Assembly (NCBI GenBank): GCA_002811645.1
Contig: PDIP01000122.1
Span: 183,962 to 247,961 of the forward strand
From: Corallochytrium limacisporum
Lineage: Eukaryota; Opisthokonta
DNA length: 64,000 nt
Direction: 5' to 3'
How positions within the stretch are numbered: position 1 is the first letter of the stretch; the number at the start of each line of letters is the position of its first letter. The translations under genes were made by a program, and so were the position numbers. This document shows positions 36,701 to 46,859 of the stretch, piece by piece. The notes under the pieces were generated by a model, which saw only the letters and a program-made list of their open reading frames with translations, had not been told where the DNA came from and did no database searches.

Positions 36701-39700
36701 ATGGTGTGACTCTCACTGATCTCCACATAGCGCTGGTAAGTATGAAGCATTGTCTTGTGCCTGGGGGTGATAAATCCAGGAAGCTGGTGCCAGCTCAGTA
36801 GCGCATTCTCGATGGAGTCATCCACCAGCTTTGGGATATGTTCCAGGTTGCTTCGCAGAACGGCTGCGTTTGGAGCCTTCATCTTCGAGTAAATGCGTTG
36901 GATTTGCAAGTCCAGGTTCTGCGGAAAATAGAGCTGATGCTCCAACACCTGCAAGTTCTTGCGCAGTACGTCCCAGTTGCCCAAGCGCCATGCCGCGTCA
37001 CATTGCAGAATTGGCTTGTGATCCTGTTTAGCGTAGTCATTAAGCTCGGACCATGCAATAGCCTGCTTCATGCACTCCGCCCAATGCGCTTCCCACAGAC
37101 CCATCTCCACACGGGAAATCGTATTGGCATTACGGATTCGTAACAGTAATTTCTCGTAGCTGGCCAAGGCCTGGTTCCATAAACCGTGGCTTTCCAGCGC
37201 CAAGGCCACCCGGGTTTCCTTGCTCTGTGTTCGACGGCGCCAGAGGCCGAAAACTACATCTTGGTATCCCAGATTATTCAGAATAGTTGTTAGCTCGGCA
37301 AAATCATCTTCTGTGCGCTGAGCAGTCTGCTTTTGCTTTTGCAGGACCATCGTCATGTTCGCCTTGTCGCCTGTGGTCGTTTCGCGGACGTACCGGTCTT
37401 CCAGTATAAGGATCGACTCAGCCCATGCATTCTGTTGCTGGCCGACGAAGCGAATCAGCTCCGCCGGCATATCCAGTCCCGGACCGCAACGTCGGATGGC
37501 GGCCAACAGAACCTGAGGCACACTTGGCCGCATCAAGCGATGCCTACTCATATGTGTCTGTGCCAGACAAATACAGAGGTCGTCAACAAATATCTGGGCA
37601 TAGTCCACAACCGTGTCATCATCCTCTTCCATCTTGGTTGTGGGACTGCCAGTCTTCTTCGGCACTACAGCTGTCTCGCAGTCACTGTCCGCTTCCTGCT
37701 TAACTTTTCCGTCATCCTTGTCGTCAACGGTTTCCGGTTGGGGCCCAGACAAATAGTGCCAGATGGCGGGCAACAGTTCCAACCACATGTTCGCGGCCAC
37801 GCCGTGGGAGATGTACCCCATTGCACTAAGAGCTGTGGGTAGATCCTGGCATAGGGCCTTGCTCCCTTCTTCTGTAGCAGCCTGATAAAGACTGGCAGGG
37901 ATTTTAACACTCTTACGCTCCGTCTCAGGAGCAGATTCCGAGGCTGTATCGGATGCCAGCTTGCCCACATCTGGTACGTGTGTGTGGGTTGAGTACACCG
38001 GGAACGACAAAGGTGACACAGGAGGTACTGCACCGGCCTGGATTGGAGGTACCTGACCAGCTGTGTGCTCAGATCTTAGCAGCTCTTCCTCTTCATCCAG
38101 ATTCTCACGCGCGTTTTCCATGATTTGCTTCATAAAGGTAGCATAGGCTGTCTTCCTCTCAAAGTTAAACTTGGCCTTGAAGAAGAACACTGGCAATGCA
38201 AGCGAAAGCCAGAAGGTAGCGCCAGCAGCATCCCAATTTTGCTCATTGAAGACATAATGCACAATTGAGAACACCTTGTCCTCGACCATCTGCTTGTACA
38301 ACAGATTGAATTGCTCACGTATGTTCAGGACTGGACTATCTAAGCCGTTGACAAAGCTAGTAGTAAGAGCGGCAATTATCGGTCCACTGAGCAAACTCTT
38401 GGTTTTCAGAATGTGCAGGCTGATCTTGCTCATGAGTTTGTGCATATCAATGATGACATCCTCACGCGGAGTTTGGGCATTCGGAGGCAGAGTTTTCGCC
38501 TTATCTGATGCTTTCTGCGCAGCTTTTTGCTGTTTCAATGCCAAAGCCTTCTTGATCAGCTGATTCACATTGCCATTGAATGCTTCTAGCATGCGAGCCA
38601 CCAGAAGGGCGCTGACAGGCCGGGGAGCCGGACCCGCCAACCAACGATCAAGAAGCCGACCGATGGCTTGCAAGCATCCGGCGTGGCGTTTGGTTTCCAA
38701 AATAGTGTTCAGGGTCTGCGCGAATACACTCCAGTTGGTGTCACTCTCCAACATGTATGGAGCGACGATGTCGATAACTGCCTCCGCGTTGCGCAGAGCC
38801 AGAGCCTTGCCCTCTGGACTAAGTCGGCTCTCTTCCTTGGAATCTTTCATGCACTGCTGCAAGACATTGTGCATAACCTGCAAACGACCTCTAACGAGGG
38901 CGGGATTATTGATCTGAATCCTCTTCAAAAGCACAGTCACACAGGCAATGAGACGGGCTCCGTTGTCTGCTTTCTGGGCCTGTGCAGCATCCGCAGGAGC
39001 GTTCTCCTGGCTTAACATACCAGCCGAGTACTTTTCAAGGCACTGTCCAATGAATGTCTTGAAGGATCCATGGAAGGCATCCGACGTAGGATCAGGTGTC
39101 GACGAATGGGCCTCGAACTTGTGAACTACGTCAATCAGGTCACCCAAAGCCTTCATAACTGCCTCACTCTGCATCTTCAGACACTTGGGCACATGAATGG
39201 CAATGGCTCTCCAGATCGTCCAGCCTCTCCGCTTCGGTACCACACTCAAGATGGCAATTAGCACCTTGAGGGCACTGACAAGCGTCCGCTGATTCACCTG
39301 CGAGGAGCCGAACATGTACTGGAACAAAGAGATTCGCACAGATGCTTCTGGCCATCGGTCGGGTGCCAACAGGCGACTGATCACAGATGTGCACTCGTCA
39401 ACGTTCGCAGAATCGGTAGTCTGGCAGGCAATGCGGATCAAGGAGTTGATAATCATCTCCACCATCGCTTTCGTAATGCGGCGGCCGGGCTTACCATTCT
39501 GGCCGTGAGTATTGTTCTTGTCGTCGACTTCTTCGGCATCCTCGTCCGCATCCATTGCATCCACGCTGTCGTCCGTCTCAGTTTTGGCCTTCTTCGGACT
39601 TGGTTTCTCTTGTTCAGCTGGGCGCTTGTCACCAACTCGGGTACCATCTTTATCATCTTCCGCAGTGGCCCGATCGTCCCAGCTAAGAAGCACCTTGCCT

Positions 39701-42700
39701 ATGTCAATCACCAAGGCAAAGTTGACCGGTGTTGATCCCAATTTAGAGAGAACGATCATGATGTGGTTGATGAAGTGTTCGCGATGGGGCCTGAATAGCT
39801 CTGAGTGGCTACAAATAACGGTCCAGACATTCATGATAGAAGCAAACGCATGGGCCTCAGTGCGGAGCAGGTTGGTGAGGGTTGCTACCCACCATGGTGC
39901 CGGAGAGTTGACATCTTCGTCATCATTGATGCCATGCTCCTGTTCTTCTGTCGGTGGATCATGTTCATTTTTCGCCAAGTACGGAAGCAAAAGGTCAATG
40001 CACTGACGGGTTAAGGCACGAGTTTCCGCACCGTTGGCAGTGACTAGACTTTCCCAAGTGGAATGCAGTATCTCTTTACCCACGGGGGCCAGTTTGACCA
40101 ATGAGCAGACCAGAAGGTTGCCACTGTGCACAATAATGAGGTCTTTGGACTTGGCGGATGCTTGTGCAAACTGGGCCAGTCTAGGCACTGCTCTCCGAAG
40201 GGCATTCTCATGGTTTTGTACTAGGACTATAGAGAGTTGCAAAAGGTCCAAGTGACACTCCTCAAGTAGGTGGGAAGCTTCGCTGTTTGTGGTGATGTCC
40301 ACAAGGAAGGACACAAAAAGGTCCAGCAAGCCAGCGTCGAAGATCGCCACCTTACGATCATCCTGATGATGAACGCTGAGAATTAGTGGTAGAATGAAGC
40401 AGCGGAGCAGCTGACGGTGATCGTTCGGCTGAAGTGCGTCCGTGAAGATGTACGACGTCACATAATTCTCCAGCAACCCCTTGACGTTTTCCACTGGCAT
40501 GTCTGTGGCAATATACTCGTGGGCCAGCTTGATCACCAGGGAGTCGTCCATCACCTTGGAATGGATGAAAGTGGATGCATACCGCATGACCAGAACTGTG
40601 TTCGAAGGATCAGCCTTAATGCGCTGGATGCACACCTTCTGGAGTTTCCTCAACAGCTCCATGCTAATGTTGATGATAGCTCTTTGATCTTGCAAATAAT
40701 CAAAAGCATCCAACAATGCTAAGGTCACAGAGTCGTCACTGAGCATACCAGAGGGTAGTGCCTTCGCTGCACAGCACACCACTTCGATTCCAATTTGAAT
40801 GCTGCGTGGAGTTGCCTCCGGGGACGCAATATTCAGGTAGGTTTGCAGCAGTCGGTGCCGTTGCTGACCCATCTGCTTACCCAATGGCTCGTCGTCCTTC
40901 TGCAATTCCAGAATACCAAGCACCAGCTCAAGTGCATGCTGGTCGGTAGGTACACCACTCACCAGAAAGTCAAATGCTTTCACAGGATGCAGATTTAAGT
41001 ATTTGCTCAATTCAGGGCGGATTGGGCTGTTGCCATTAATTCCCAGGTAGCGCTCGTACGTGATAGTATGCGCAAATAGAGGTTCAGTGTAGTCCTTGTC
41101 CTGTCCAATGGGAAGATCCTGGAACAGAGATACCAATGCTGCAGGTACATAGAAAACATCCGGACGATTTTGGAGCCTCTGGATAGGACCACCACCAGCA
41201 GCGCCATAGGATACCTGGTATTCCAAGTGGTTCGCATACTCACCCATCAACTTCTGGATGCTGTCAGCTAAGGTCTCGTTGAACTGAGATCGCAAGACCT
41301 TAAGAATTCTCTGCAGAATCTTTACCGCATTCATACCACAGCGGGTCACATCAATGACCGCGCCAAGAACCGGTTTGATGCTGAGGTTTATCTGTTCTTG
41401 AGTAATGGCTTCCTTGGACACCAAGGTCTGAAGTGCTAAGGAGGCTGTTTCGTTTACCGCCTTATCCGGCATACGAATACCGTTGAACAGAATCTCAACA
41501 ACCTTCTGCTGTTCCCTTTCTGGTATAGAGGCAGCATACTCCGGACGTTTGATCGCCTCTCCTAGCAGGTTGATGCCAGCTGCCTTCAACACAGAAAAAT
41601 CCTTCGTGTTCTTGTACGTACGATCCTGCTGCAGTCCTTGATCACTGACATTGCAAACAGCCATTACATCGATGAGAATGCGCTTCACGTCATCATTAAA
41701 GGCAACCACAGGCTGCGGTTCCATCAATTGCAATGCAAACGTGAGGAAGCTGAAGCAACCAATTTGGGCCTCCACCGGCATGGTGCGCAAGTAACGTGGA
41801 ATGAGGTTGCTGATTTTCTCATCAGCCACAATGACACCCAAGTCACATTCAAACCATGATGCTAGGTCACGCAGTGCTTGTTGAACGTGGTCTCGGATCC
41901 TGTCCACGGGATGAATGAGCTCCGCCCGCAGAAGCTTGAGGAGGTCTCGAATAACAGACTTGCCGGCAAACTCCTTAGTGTCCAACATTCGCTGGAGTTG
42001 ACGACCTTGCTCTGCAGTGACAGCTGCATTCACAGCAGGTTCCGACCTATTGACAGCGCTGCTGGACCGATGGGGCATCAGCCCGGCGGCCGCACTGTCC
42101 CTCCTAGGCGTTCCGGCCGGCGTCACAGTCTTCTCTTCTGCAGTGGATTCCGCCTTCTTTTCAGGAGCCTCTCCTCCCTCCGTGCTGGCTTTCTCCTCTT
42201 CAGATTTTTGTTCTGGTGCCTCTTCCTTCTTTTCCACAGCAGTCGAGTCCATCTTGTCAGTGGTGGTGTCATCTGCAGCGGTGTTGTCCACTTCCATGTC
42301 GGTCGTGGGTGGCTCAACTGTTGTGACATCCTTGTTACACTTCTCGAGGATAACCCGGAAGCATTTATGAGCAACGTCCATACACTTTTGCGGAAACGGC
42401 AACTTCACCTCCTTCTGCACAAAGAGCAACGCACGCATGTTGTCGACCTCATGGTTGACCACCCACTCCAGAGGCAGTGTCTCAACCATCCATAGCAGAC
42501 CACGTGCAGCACCCTCTCGCTCGGTCCAATGTTCACTATAGCAAGCTGCTCGGAACTGGTCAACCAGTCGGCTGTAGACTACCAAATCTGACCACCATGT
42601 CTCATCCTTGTCAGCCCCAATTATAGCAATTAACCGCTCGTGATACTTGCTGATTGTGTTCAGAGCTAATGTACGTATCTCCGCTTCTGGATGTCCAGTC

Positions 42701-45700
42701 AATTCGACGAGGGCATCAGAGCAGGCCCATGGGTTCATATGGCCAAGAGCAATATCGTCTACGTCAGGTACAGTTTCGTCCGCAGTTTTCGTATCGTTGT
42801 CCACGTCCATCGTATTATCTTCATCTTGCTCAGCGTTTTCCGCAGGTTTTCCAGAGTCAACCACCGTTGGCTTCGAGTTCGGCACTAAGAGTCCCAAGAG
42901 AACGTAGCGATCAATAACTTGCTCCAGTATCTTTTCCGCACGTTTCCGGATACCGGCATGCTTCATTGCGAACAATAAAGTCTGGATCGCCTTGATTGCA
43001 TTCTTTTCGACCTTTTCATTGCACTCTGCATCATCCCCGTTTAGCTTGCTGCCCATCTGGGTCGCTCTGTGCATGGCCACAGACCAATCCTTGGCATCAC
43101 GCACAGTAATGTCAGCTGAAGGCACTTGGAGGCTTTCGCTGGTGGGTTCTAGAGGGTTGGGAATGACTCCAGCTGCAACCAGCACATGGACTGCGACTGA
43201 GAGCGCAGATTCGTAGTAGTCTTTAGCCGGAACATCTTCCACAGTGCGATACGGACTGATTGGACTGTGACGCAACAGTGAGGTCGTGTCATTCATCCGC
43301 ACGGCAGCGTCCGGGTTCATGTTGCAAATGATGGCATATGCAGCCTCCAATGCGGAGTCCAGACCCAGGTTGAAGTGACCATCACCAACCCTCATCTCGA
43401 CAACAGAGCCTGTGATGAGTTTCGTCTTGCCATAGACGATAGCATCATTGGAACTCTCATCTTCATAGATTGATGCGCCATGATTGTTAGGTACATTGTG
43501 CTGCATCAATTCACGGCTTCGACCACCAAGTTTCCCCAGGATGCGCACTGCCTGCGCTCCGTGGTGCCCTCCTGTGATTGTTGGTTCCATGAGACGCCAA
43601 AGGGCTTCCGTGATCTCAATTCTCATGGGCAACATCTTGGGATCCAGGTAGTTGCTGCTCAAATTGTCCACACACAATTCAAGAGTGCGCAAACCCTGGC
43701 CGACCAGATCTCCCGTTGAGTTTAGGGCATTGACAAGGGGCTTCATGAGAAGATGTAAGAATGGCAGCAGAGCACTCAATCGAACTGGAATGGTCAAGCA
43801 TAACTCAACGAACAAGTCACGCATCTGCTTGTCGTGAAATGTGTCGTAGAGATTGTTCAGTCCCTCCAAAATATTTGGCAGAAGAGGCAGGAAGTCCTGG
43901 TACAGCCGATCAAACTTTCCATTGGACAAAGCCCTGAACAAGGCTCGCAATAGTAGGAAATACTTAATCGGGTCCATTGCACTCGAAGCCATCTCCATAC
44001 TATTCATCACAATCTGCTTCAACTTTGGTTGGAGCACCACCTCGTTCTCCTTCGGGAACAAAGATACACTACCGAAAACCAACTTAAATAGTCGCAGGAT
44101 CACATTGCTGTGCTGGATATTCGCTCCACCCAGGGCAGGCATCTGCTCAACCAATACATCCAAGAGAATAGTGGCGAAATATTTCGATGTAGCTCTTGTT
44201 GCAAGATAGTGCTGCGGAATGCTTACTAGCAACGGATTTGCCAGGATATGTTGGAACAGCTGCGGCATGCAGATGTCAAAAATCTCCCTGTAAGCATCGA
44301 TGTCAATGTACTGCAGCGTAAAAATGTTGGAGAAAGAATCAAAGATTTCCCGTTCTTCTTTGCTGCTTGTTGCGTTACCAGCCTCGGCATTTGATGTCTT
44401 GCTCGTGGGACTGAAGATGTGGAAGCAAGGTGGCGTGTTCAAGAGGGCAGTGATCAACATATGAATCTCCCGACGATGTGGCTGACGCCCAGCAACCTGC
44501 TTAAAGCGATTCAGGCACTGGAGAATCTTTTTGATTGCTCCGATCAGATCCTGGATATGGTTCTGAATGTCCTTTCTTCGCAAGTCATACCTGTATGCCT
44601 GGCTGGTAACCTTGATTGGTAAGTCACCTGCATAGCTGAAGAAGTCACTGCCTGAGTCGTCTGCCTCCTTGTCCAATTTGCTGTTTGAACCCTCTTCAGT
44701 TACTGCACCAGTTGTGATTTTAGCCTTTTTCTTAGGATGCAACTCATGGTTCCCTTCCTTATCTCCACTTGTATCGCCGTCGTCTTTTACGTACGGAATG
44801 ATCATCCGCATGCGAGCCAGCTTGCCAGTGAGAATATCAAGAAGCCAAACCAGGATCTCCGGGCGCTCACTTCCTGTGTCTTTGGCAATGACCTCCACCA
44901 TACTCATGAGCAGTCGGCAGGCCAGTGTCTGTATACTGATCTGCAATGTATGGTCAAAAATGTATTTGCCATACATCCGCACGACTCGAACAACCTGGGC
45001 CATACTCAACTGATCACGCACGTGATGCAACAGATCGGCCAAAACTTGAAGAGCCAGCGGCCGCAACTGGGCATGAACTGTGTGGCCCTTCCCCAGCAAG
45101 ATTCTCTCGTCCATCAAGTTGTCAATCACAGCAGCAAAACTCTTTGTGTGGCCTAATGGAGTCGTTAGTTGCAGAATGGATTTCAAAGCACCAAAGATTT
45201 CCTTTCGCAGATTGCTGTTGTATCTTCCACAGCCTTCAAGCATCTGTACGACTAGGCGCGGCACTATATCTTTGTAGTGACCATAGATGGTGCTATCAAA
45301 GCGAAGGATCCATGCAAGGAAGGTAAGGAGTTTGATGCGGAGGGCCAAAAAGTTCTTCGACAATTCGCGATACTCCTCCTCTGTATCCTTGGACGCGTCT
45401 GCCGGACGCGGCGGAGTTTCCGTTCGCATTGCGTCAACTACCATTGGCGCAAACCGCTGGGCTTGTGCTTTGGATATGTCTGCTTTCTGAAGTTGAAGCA
45501 GAAGAATCACAACCAATGGTGCCTCAAGCAAAAATTCAAAACTCTCCTTCGAATTACGAAGTTTTCCATTCAGTTGCCCAACAGATGCAAATATTGAGGG
45601 CACTGTTTTCCTGAAACTCTGCAAAAGCGTCAAAATGAAATCGAGAAACTCGTTTGCAATGTTTTGACAAGAAGTTGGTCTCAAGGTCTTGAAAATATCC

Positions 45701-46815
45701 CGCAGTAAGAAGAGACATAGCAGTGCATTCTTGTCATTCTCGTTCTTCATACCTTCCATGCCCATCGTCAACAGTGTCTGTGCATTGTTCTTCAGTACAT
45801 CTGTCAAAGGCAGACAGCTGAGCAGGTCGTACCCAGCACGACGAACTTTGTACTCGATCGCCTCAGGATCATTGCTTTGCGGTACTGTCTGCAAGAGGTT
45901 TCCAATCTCAGGGATTATTACTTTCAAGAAGGTGGGGTATTCGTGGTTTGCAAGTTCATTCAGGTACCTGCTTAGTTCGCTCAGAATGTCCAAACACTTG
46001 CCGAACTCCTTGGCTTCCAGAGCAGCGTGCAAGATCGCTACTCGTTCAGAATGCGGATTCTGGGGTTCAGACTCGGCTTTCTCCTCAACTGTGGTGCCAT
46101 CTGCACCTTTCTCTCCTGTCGGTTTCTCACCCTCCGCAGTCTTCTCAGCAACAGCGGATTTGTCAGCATCTGTTGGCTTATCAGTATCCACCGGTTTCTC
46201 TACATCTACAGATTTCTCTGCATCTACCGGTTTCTCTGCATCTGCTGATTTCTCAGCATTTGCTGGTACCTCAGCACCTGACTGTTTCTCAGCATCTTCC
46301 TGTTTCTGGGAATCTGCCTGCTTCTGAGCATCTGCCGCTTCGTCACCAGCTTCAGCATCTGCAGGCTTCTCAGCATCCGCAGCCTTCTCAGCATCCGCAG
46401 CCTTCTCAGCATCCGCAGGCTTCTCAGCATCCGCAGCCTTCTCAGCATCCGCAGGTTGTTCAGCCTCATCAGATTTCTCATTGTTTTCAGGTTCTTCAGT
46501 TTTCGCGGCTTCTTGAGGCTGCTCAGCCACTTCAGGTTGCTCAGCCTCACCAGGTTGCTCAGGCTCTTCAGATTGCTCCGCCTCATTGGATTTCTCGGCC
46601 TCCTCAGGTTTCTCTTCGTCCACGGCCATCTTCGCCTCTGCAGGCTTTACGTCATCCGCAGGCTCTCCTGTTGCGTCTGCACCGGCTGATGCGTCGCCTG
46701 TCGCTGTAGCAGTGGTTTCCTCAGTGACCATCTGTTCCTCCTGTTCCTGTGTCACAACTTCGGACTCCTTGTCCGGATCCGGTTTCGGACCATCGTTCTG
46801 CATGTGGTCCGCCAT
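33787..46815 (-). CDS. TRA1: Tra1/TRRAP, PIKK-family pseudokinase of SAGA and NuA4
   Basis: A 4342-residue intronless scaffold that binds transcription activators and brings the SAGA and NuA4 acetyltransferases to chromatin. Residues 1-250 are an Ala/Glu/Lys/Pro/Asp-rich extension with hexad repeats of the DAEKPA type. HEAT repeats run from about 258 to 3000, with acidic low-complexity insertions (around 1500-1560). A FAT domain spans about 3100-3730, a PI3K-like domain about 3960-4260, and a short FATC ends in WYPWL. The kinase core is dead: the place of the catalytic loop reads GHRNLHTVNF and there is no DFG, as in other Tra1/TRRAP proteins. Yeast and human forms are about 3750-3850 residues; the excess here is the N-terminal extension and insertions. 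Two minimal upstream ORFs precede the ATG. Confidence 0.96.
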   Translation of the reverse strand: MADHMQNDGPKPDPDKESEVVTQEQEEQMVTEETTATATGDASAGADATGEPADDVKPAEAKMAVDEEKPEEAEKSNEAEQSEEPEQPGEAEQPEVAEQPQEAAKTEEPENNEKSDEAEQPADAEKAADAEKPADAEKAADAEKAADAEKPADAEAGDEAADAQKQADSQKQEDAEKQSGAEVPANAEKSADAEKPVDAEKSVDVEKPVDTDKPTDADKSAVAEKTAEGEKPTGEKGADGTTVEEKAESEPQNPHSERVAILHAALEAKEFGKCLDILSELSRYLNELANHEYPTFLKVIIPEIGNLLQTVPQSNDPEAIEYKVRRAGYDLLSCLPLTDVLKNNAQTLLTMGMEGMKNENDKNALLCLFLLRDIFKTLRPTSCQNIANEFLDFILTLLQSFRKTVPSIFASVGQLNGKLRNSKESFEFLLEAPLVVILLLQLQKADISKAQAQRFAPMVVDAMRTETPPRPADASKDTEEEYRELSKNFLALRIKLLTFLAWILRFDSTIYGHYKDIVPRLVVQMLEGCGRYNSNLRKEIFGALKSILQLTTPLGHTKSFAAVIDNLMDERILLGKGHTVHAQLRPLALQVLADLLHHVRDQLSMAQVVRVVRMYGKYIFDHTLQISIQTLACRLLMSMVEVIAKDTGSERPEILVWLLDILTGKLARMRMIIPYVKDDGDTSGDKEGNHELHPKKKAKITTGAVTEEGSNSKLDKEADDSGSDFFSYAGDLPIKVTSQAYRYDLRRKDIQNHIQDLIGAIKKILQCLNRFKQVAGRQPHRREIHMLITALLNTPPCFHIFSPTSKTSNAEAGNATSSKEEREIFDSFSNIFTLQYIDIDAYREIFDICMPQLFQHILANPLLVSIPQHYLATRATSKYFATILLDVLVEQMPALGGANIQHSNVILRLFKLVFGSVSLFPKENEVVLQPKLKQIVMNSMEMASSAMDPIKYFLLLRALFRALSNGKFDRLYQDFLPLLPNILEGLNNLYDTFHDKQMRDLFVELCLTIPVRLSALLPFLHLLMKPLVNALNSTGDLVGQGLRTLELCVDNLSSNYLDPKMLPMRIEITEALWRLMEPTITGGHHGAQAVRILGKLGGRSRELMQHNVPNNHGASIYEDESSNDAIVYGKTKLITGSVVEMRVGDGHFNLGLDSALEAAYAIICNMNPDAAVRMNDTTSLLRHSPISPYRTVEDVPAKDYYESALSVAVHVLVAAGVIPNPLEPTSESLQVPSADITVRDAKDWSVAMHRATQMGSKLNGDDAECNEKVEKNAIKAIQTLLFAMKHAGIRKRAEKILEQVIDRYVLLGLLVPNSKPTVVDSGKPAENAEQDEDNTMDVDNDTKTADETVPDVDDIALGHMNPWACSDALVELTGHPEAEIRTLALNTISKYHERLIAIIGADKDETWWSDLVVYSRLVDQFRAACYSEHWTEREGAARGLLWMVETLPLEWVVNHEVDNMRALLFVQKEVKLPFPQKCMDVAHKCFRVILEKCNKDVTTVEPPTTDMEVDNTAADDTTTDKMDSTAVEKKEEAPEQKSEEEKASTEGGEAPEKKAESTAEEKTVTPAGTPRRDSAAAGLMPHRSSSAVNRSEPAVNAAVTAEQGRQLQRMLDTKEFAGKSVIRDLLKLLRAELIHPVDRIRDHVQQALRDLASWFECDLGVIVADEKISNLIPRYLRTMPVEAQIGCFSFLTFALQLMEPQPVVAFNDDVKRILIDVMAVCNVSDQGLQQDRTYKNTKDFSVLKAAGINLLGEAIKRPEYAASIPEREQQKVVEILFNGIRMPDKAVNETASLALQTLVSKEAITQEQINLSIKPVLGAVIDVTRCGMNAVKILQRILKVLRSQFNETLADSIQKLMGEYANHLEYQVSYGAAGGGPIQRLQNRPDVFYVPAALVSLFQDLPIGQDKDYTEPLFAHTITYERYLGINGNSPIRPELSKYLNLHPVKAFDFLVSGVPTDQHALELVLGILELQKDDEPLGKQMGQQRHRLLQTYLNIASPEATPRSIQIGIEVVCCAAKALPSGMLSDDSVTLALLDAFDYLQDQRAIINISMELLRKLQKVCIQRIKADPSNTVLVMRYASTFIHSKVMDDSLVIKLAHEYIATDMPVENVKGLLENYVTSYIFTDALQPNDHRQLLRCFILPLILSVHHQDDRKVAIFDAGLLDLFVSFLVDITTNSEASHLLEECHLDLLQLSIVLVQNHENALRRAVPRLAQFAQASAKSKDLIIVHSGNLLVCSLVKLAPVGKEILHSTWESLVTANGAETRALTRQCIDLLLPYLAKNEHDPPTEEQEHGINDDEDVNSPAPWWVATLTNLLRTEAHAFASIMNVWTVICSHSELFRPHREHFINHIMIVLSKLGSTPVNFALVIDIGKVLLSWDDRATAEDDKDGTRVGDKRPAEQEKPSPKKAKTETDDSVDAMDADEDAEEVDDKNNTHGQNGKPGRRITKAMVEMIINSLIRIACQTTDSANVDECTSVISRLLAPDRWPEASVRISLFQYMFGSSQVNQRTLVSALKVLIAILSVVPKRRGWTIWRAIAIHVPKCLKMQSEAVMKALGDLIDVVHKFEAHSSTPDPTSDAFHGSFKTFIGQCLEKYSAGMLSQENAPADAAQAQKADNGARLIACVTVLLKRIQINNPALVRGRLQVMHNVLQQCMKDSKEESRLSPEGKALALRNAEAVIDIVAPYMLESDTNWSVFAQTLNTILETKRHAGCLQAIGRLLDRWLAGPAPRPVSALLVARMLEAFNGNVNQLIKKALALKQQKAAQKASDKAKTLPPNAQTPREDVIIDMHKLMSKISLHILKTKSLLSGPIIAALTTSFVNGLDSPVLNIREQFNLLYKQMVEDKVFSIVHYVFNEQNWDAAGATFWLSLALPVFFFKAKFNFERKTAYATFMKQIMENARENLDEEEELLRSEHTAGQVPPIQAGAVPPVSPLSFPVYSTHTHVPDVGKLASDTASESAPETERKSVKIPASLYQAATEEGSKALCQDLPTALSAMGYISHGVAANMWLELLPAIWHYLSGPQPETVDDKDDGKVKQEADSDCETAVVPKKTGSPTTKMEEDDDTVVDYAQIFVDDLCICLAQTHMSRHRLMRPSVPQVLLAAIRRCGPGLDMPAELIRFVGQQQNAWAESILILEDRYVRETTTGDKANMTMVLQKQKQTAQRTEDDFAELTTILNNLGYQDVVFGLWRRRTQSKETRVALALESHGLWNQALASYEKLLLRIRNANTISRVEMGLWEAHWAECMKQAIAWSELNDYAKQDHKPILQCDAAWRLGNWDVLRKNLQVLEHQLYFPQNLDLQIQRIYSKMKAPNAAVLRSNLEHIPKLVDDSIENALLSWHQLPGFITPRHKTMLHTYQRYVEISESHTILQHVGQIVAGGRAPMAELQSTLATWRERLPNKWDDLKVWDELFKWRRYVFDFINEAFEPLQSQQEGNHAFLGYHELAWTINRSAHIARKHGLIDACLEGLHNIYKLPNIEINDAFFKLREHALCYSNTTQELNTALSIINSTNLDYFPPLQRAEFFALKGYFLSRQKKYDKAQEAYSVSVQMYAESAKTWTSWGEFCELMYQNKGTIALAVNTMMCYLTAARFRDEAKGAQDLIARSLDLCNKAVGQGAMAAVAKLQQAEAKSGGSASKTGTPAGTPGAEGGETKSGSSGPPGHLLKPQQNEAHVVGEAFMAGAGHLPVSMWLPWVVQLMSAINGPAGPYMKNILKSVARHYPQALYFTARTTYLEMKNAQKTNGITPRPTAVAVVNEIMGDLRKVHPMIASLTETLIEAVIMKCKNTILEDLLRNLQVLLTECLQRSFSQAVKGMSMDAESHVPGQILAHLTKLHKTFLTNLPINLPKEQLETLERFKKMFEEDFIEEDAHKNLKFNDILLKLRRWRQMIQEQVNFAAHRLHLRDISRFLAEYQHSELLIPGEYMLNRNKMSESVYIVRFLPRVDVVQKHATAYRRLLIRGSDGRTYAYLVQHGTSSRHGRGEERFGQLFTFVNEILGRTTETRKRDLHLATPAMITLSPHTRLIASDPSMTSLEGVWIRRCANVGKEVNDDVMRCYEELCQGNEAKDNSEAASTAGGTATASGAAASGGSAATVPKAVKSAQTQQVHLHKRVELYRQIRKDHVPDTLMLHHVMQVHPSAQDFFQWRQSFVKNFMTASLMAYVLQIGHRNLHTVNFSMRTSDVYFSEVYQDIGRNGVLDSMDAVPFRLTPNLETMLGKHGLEGPGNIAMMSVANALNNPRRHFGPILRVIMHDDLLSWLQQPHIMQTKRDYESAKIPKLLDTNVETIMKRLTVLAVTIDQSESNTDKMLALTKNIDDLVAKAKAEQHLACMHPTWYPWL
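46140..46480. repeat. 18-base coding minisatellite in the Tra1 N terminus
   Basis: Tandem 18-base units (on the plus strand, tctcagcatccgcagcct and variants), most regular between about 46360 and 46460. They encode DAEK(A/P)A-type hexads within the Tra1 reading frame. Units are diverged at the edges and near-identical in the centre, indicating recent expansion or gene conversion. Confidence 0.85.
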
Positions 46816-46832
46816 GATTTTCTAAATAAATT

Positions 46833-46859
46833 TTACGACATTTTTAAAAATTAAAACAT
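46833..46859 (-). promoter_or_regulatory. Two two-codon upstream ORFs before Tra1
   Basis: ATG TTT TAA (46859-46851) and ATG TCG TAA (46841-46833) on the minus strand. The second stops 17 bases before the main ATG at 46815. Surrounding sequence is very A/T-rich. Confidence 0.55.

Noticed and set aside
45948-46709. Plus-strand 253-codon repetitive frame opposite the Tra1 N terminus
   Set aside because: It is the antisense reading of the 18-base minisatellite; repeats of length divisible by three keep all frames open.
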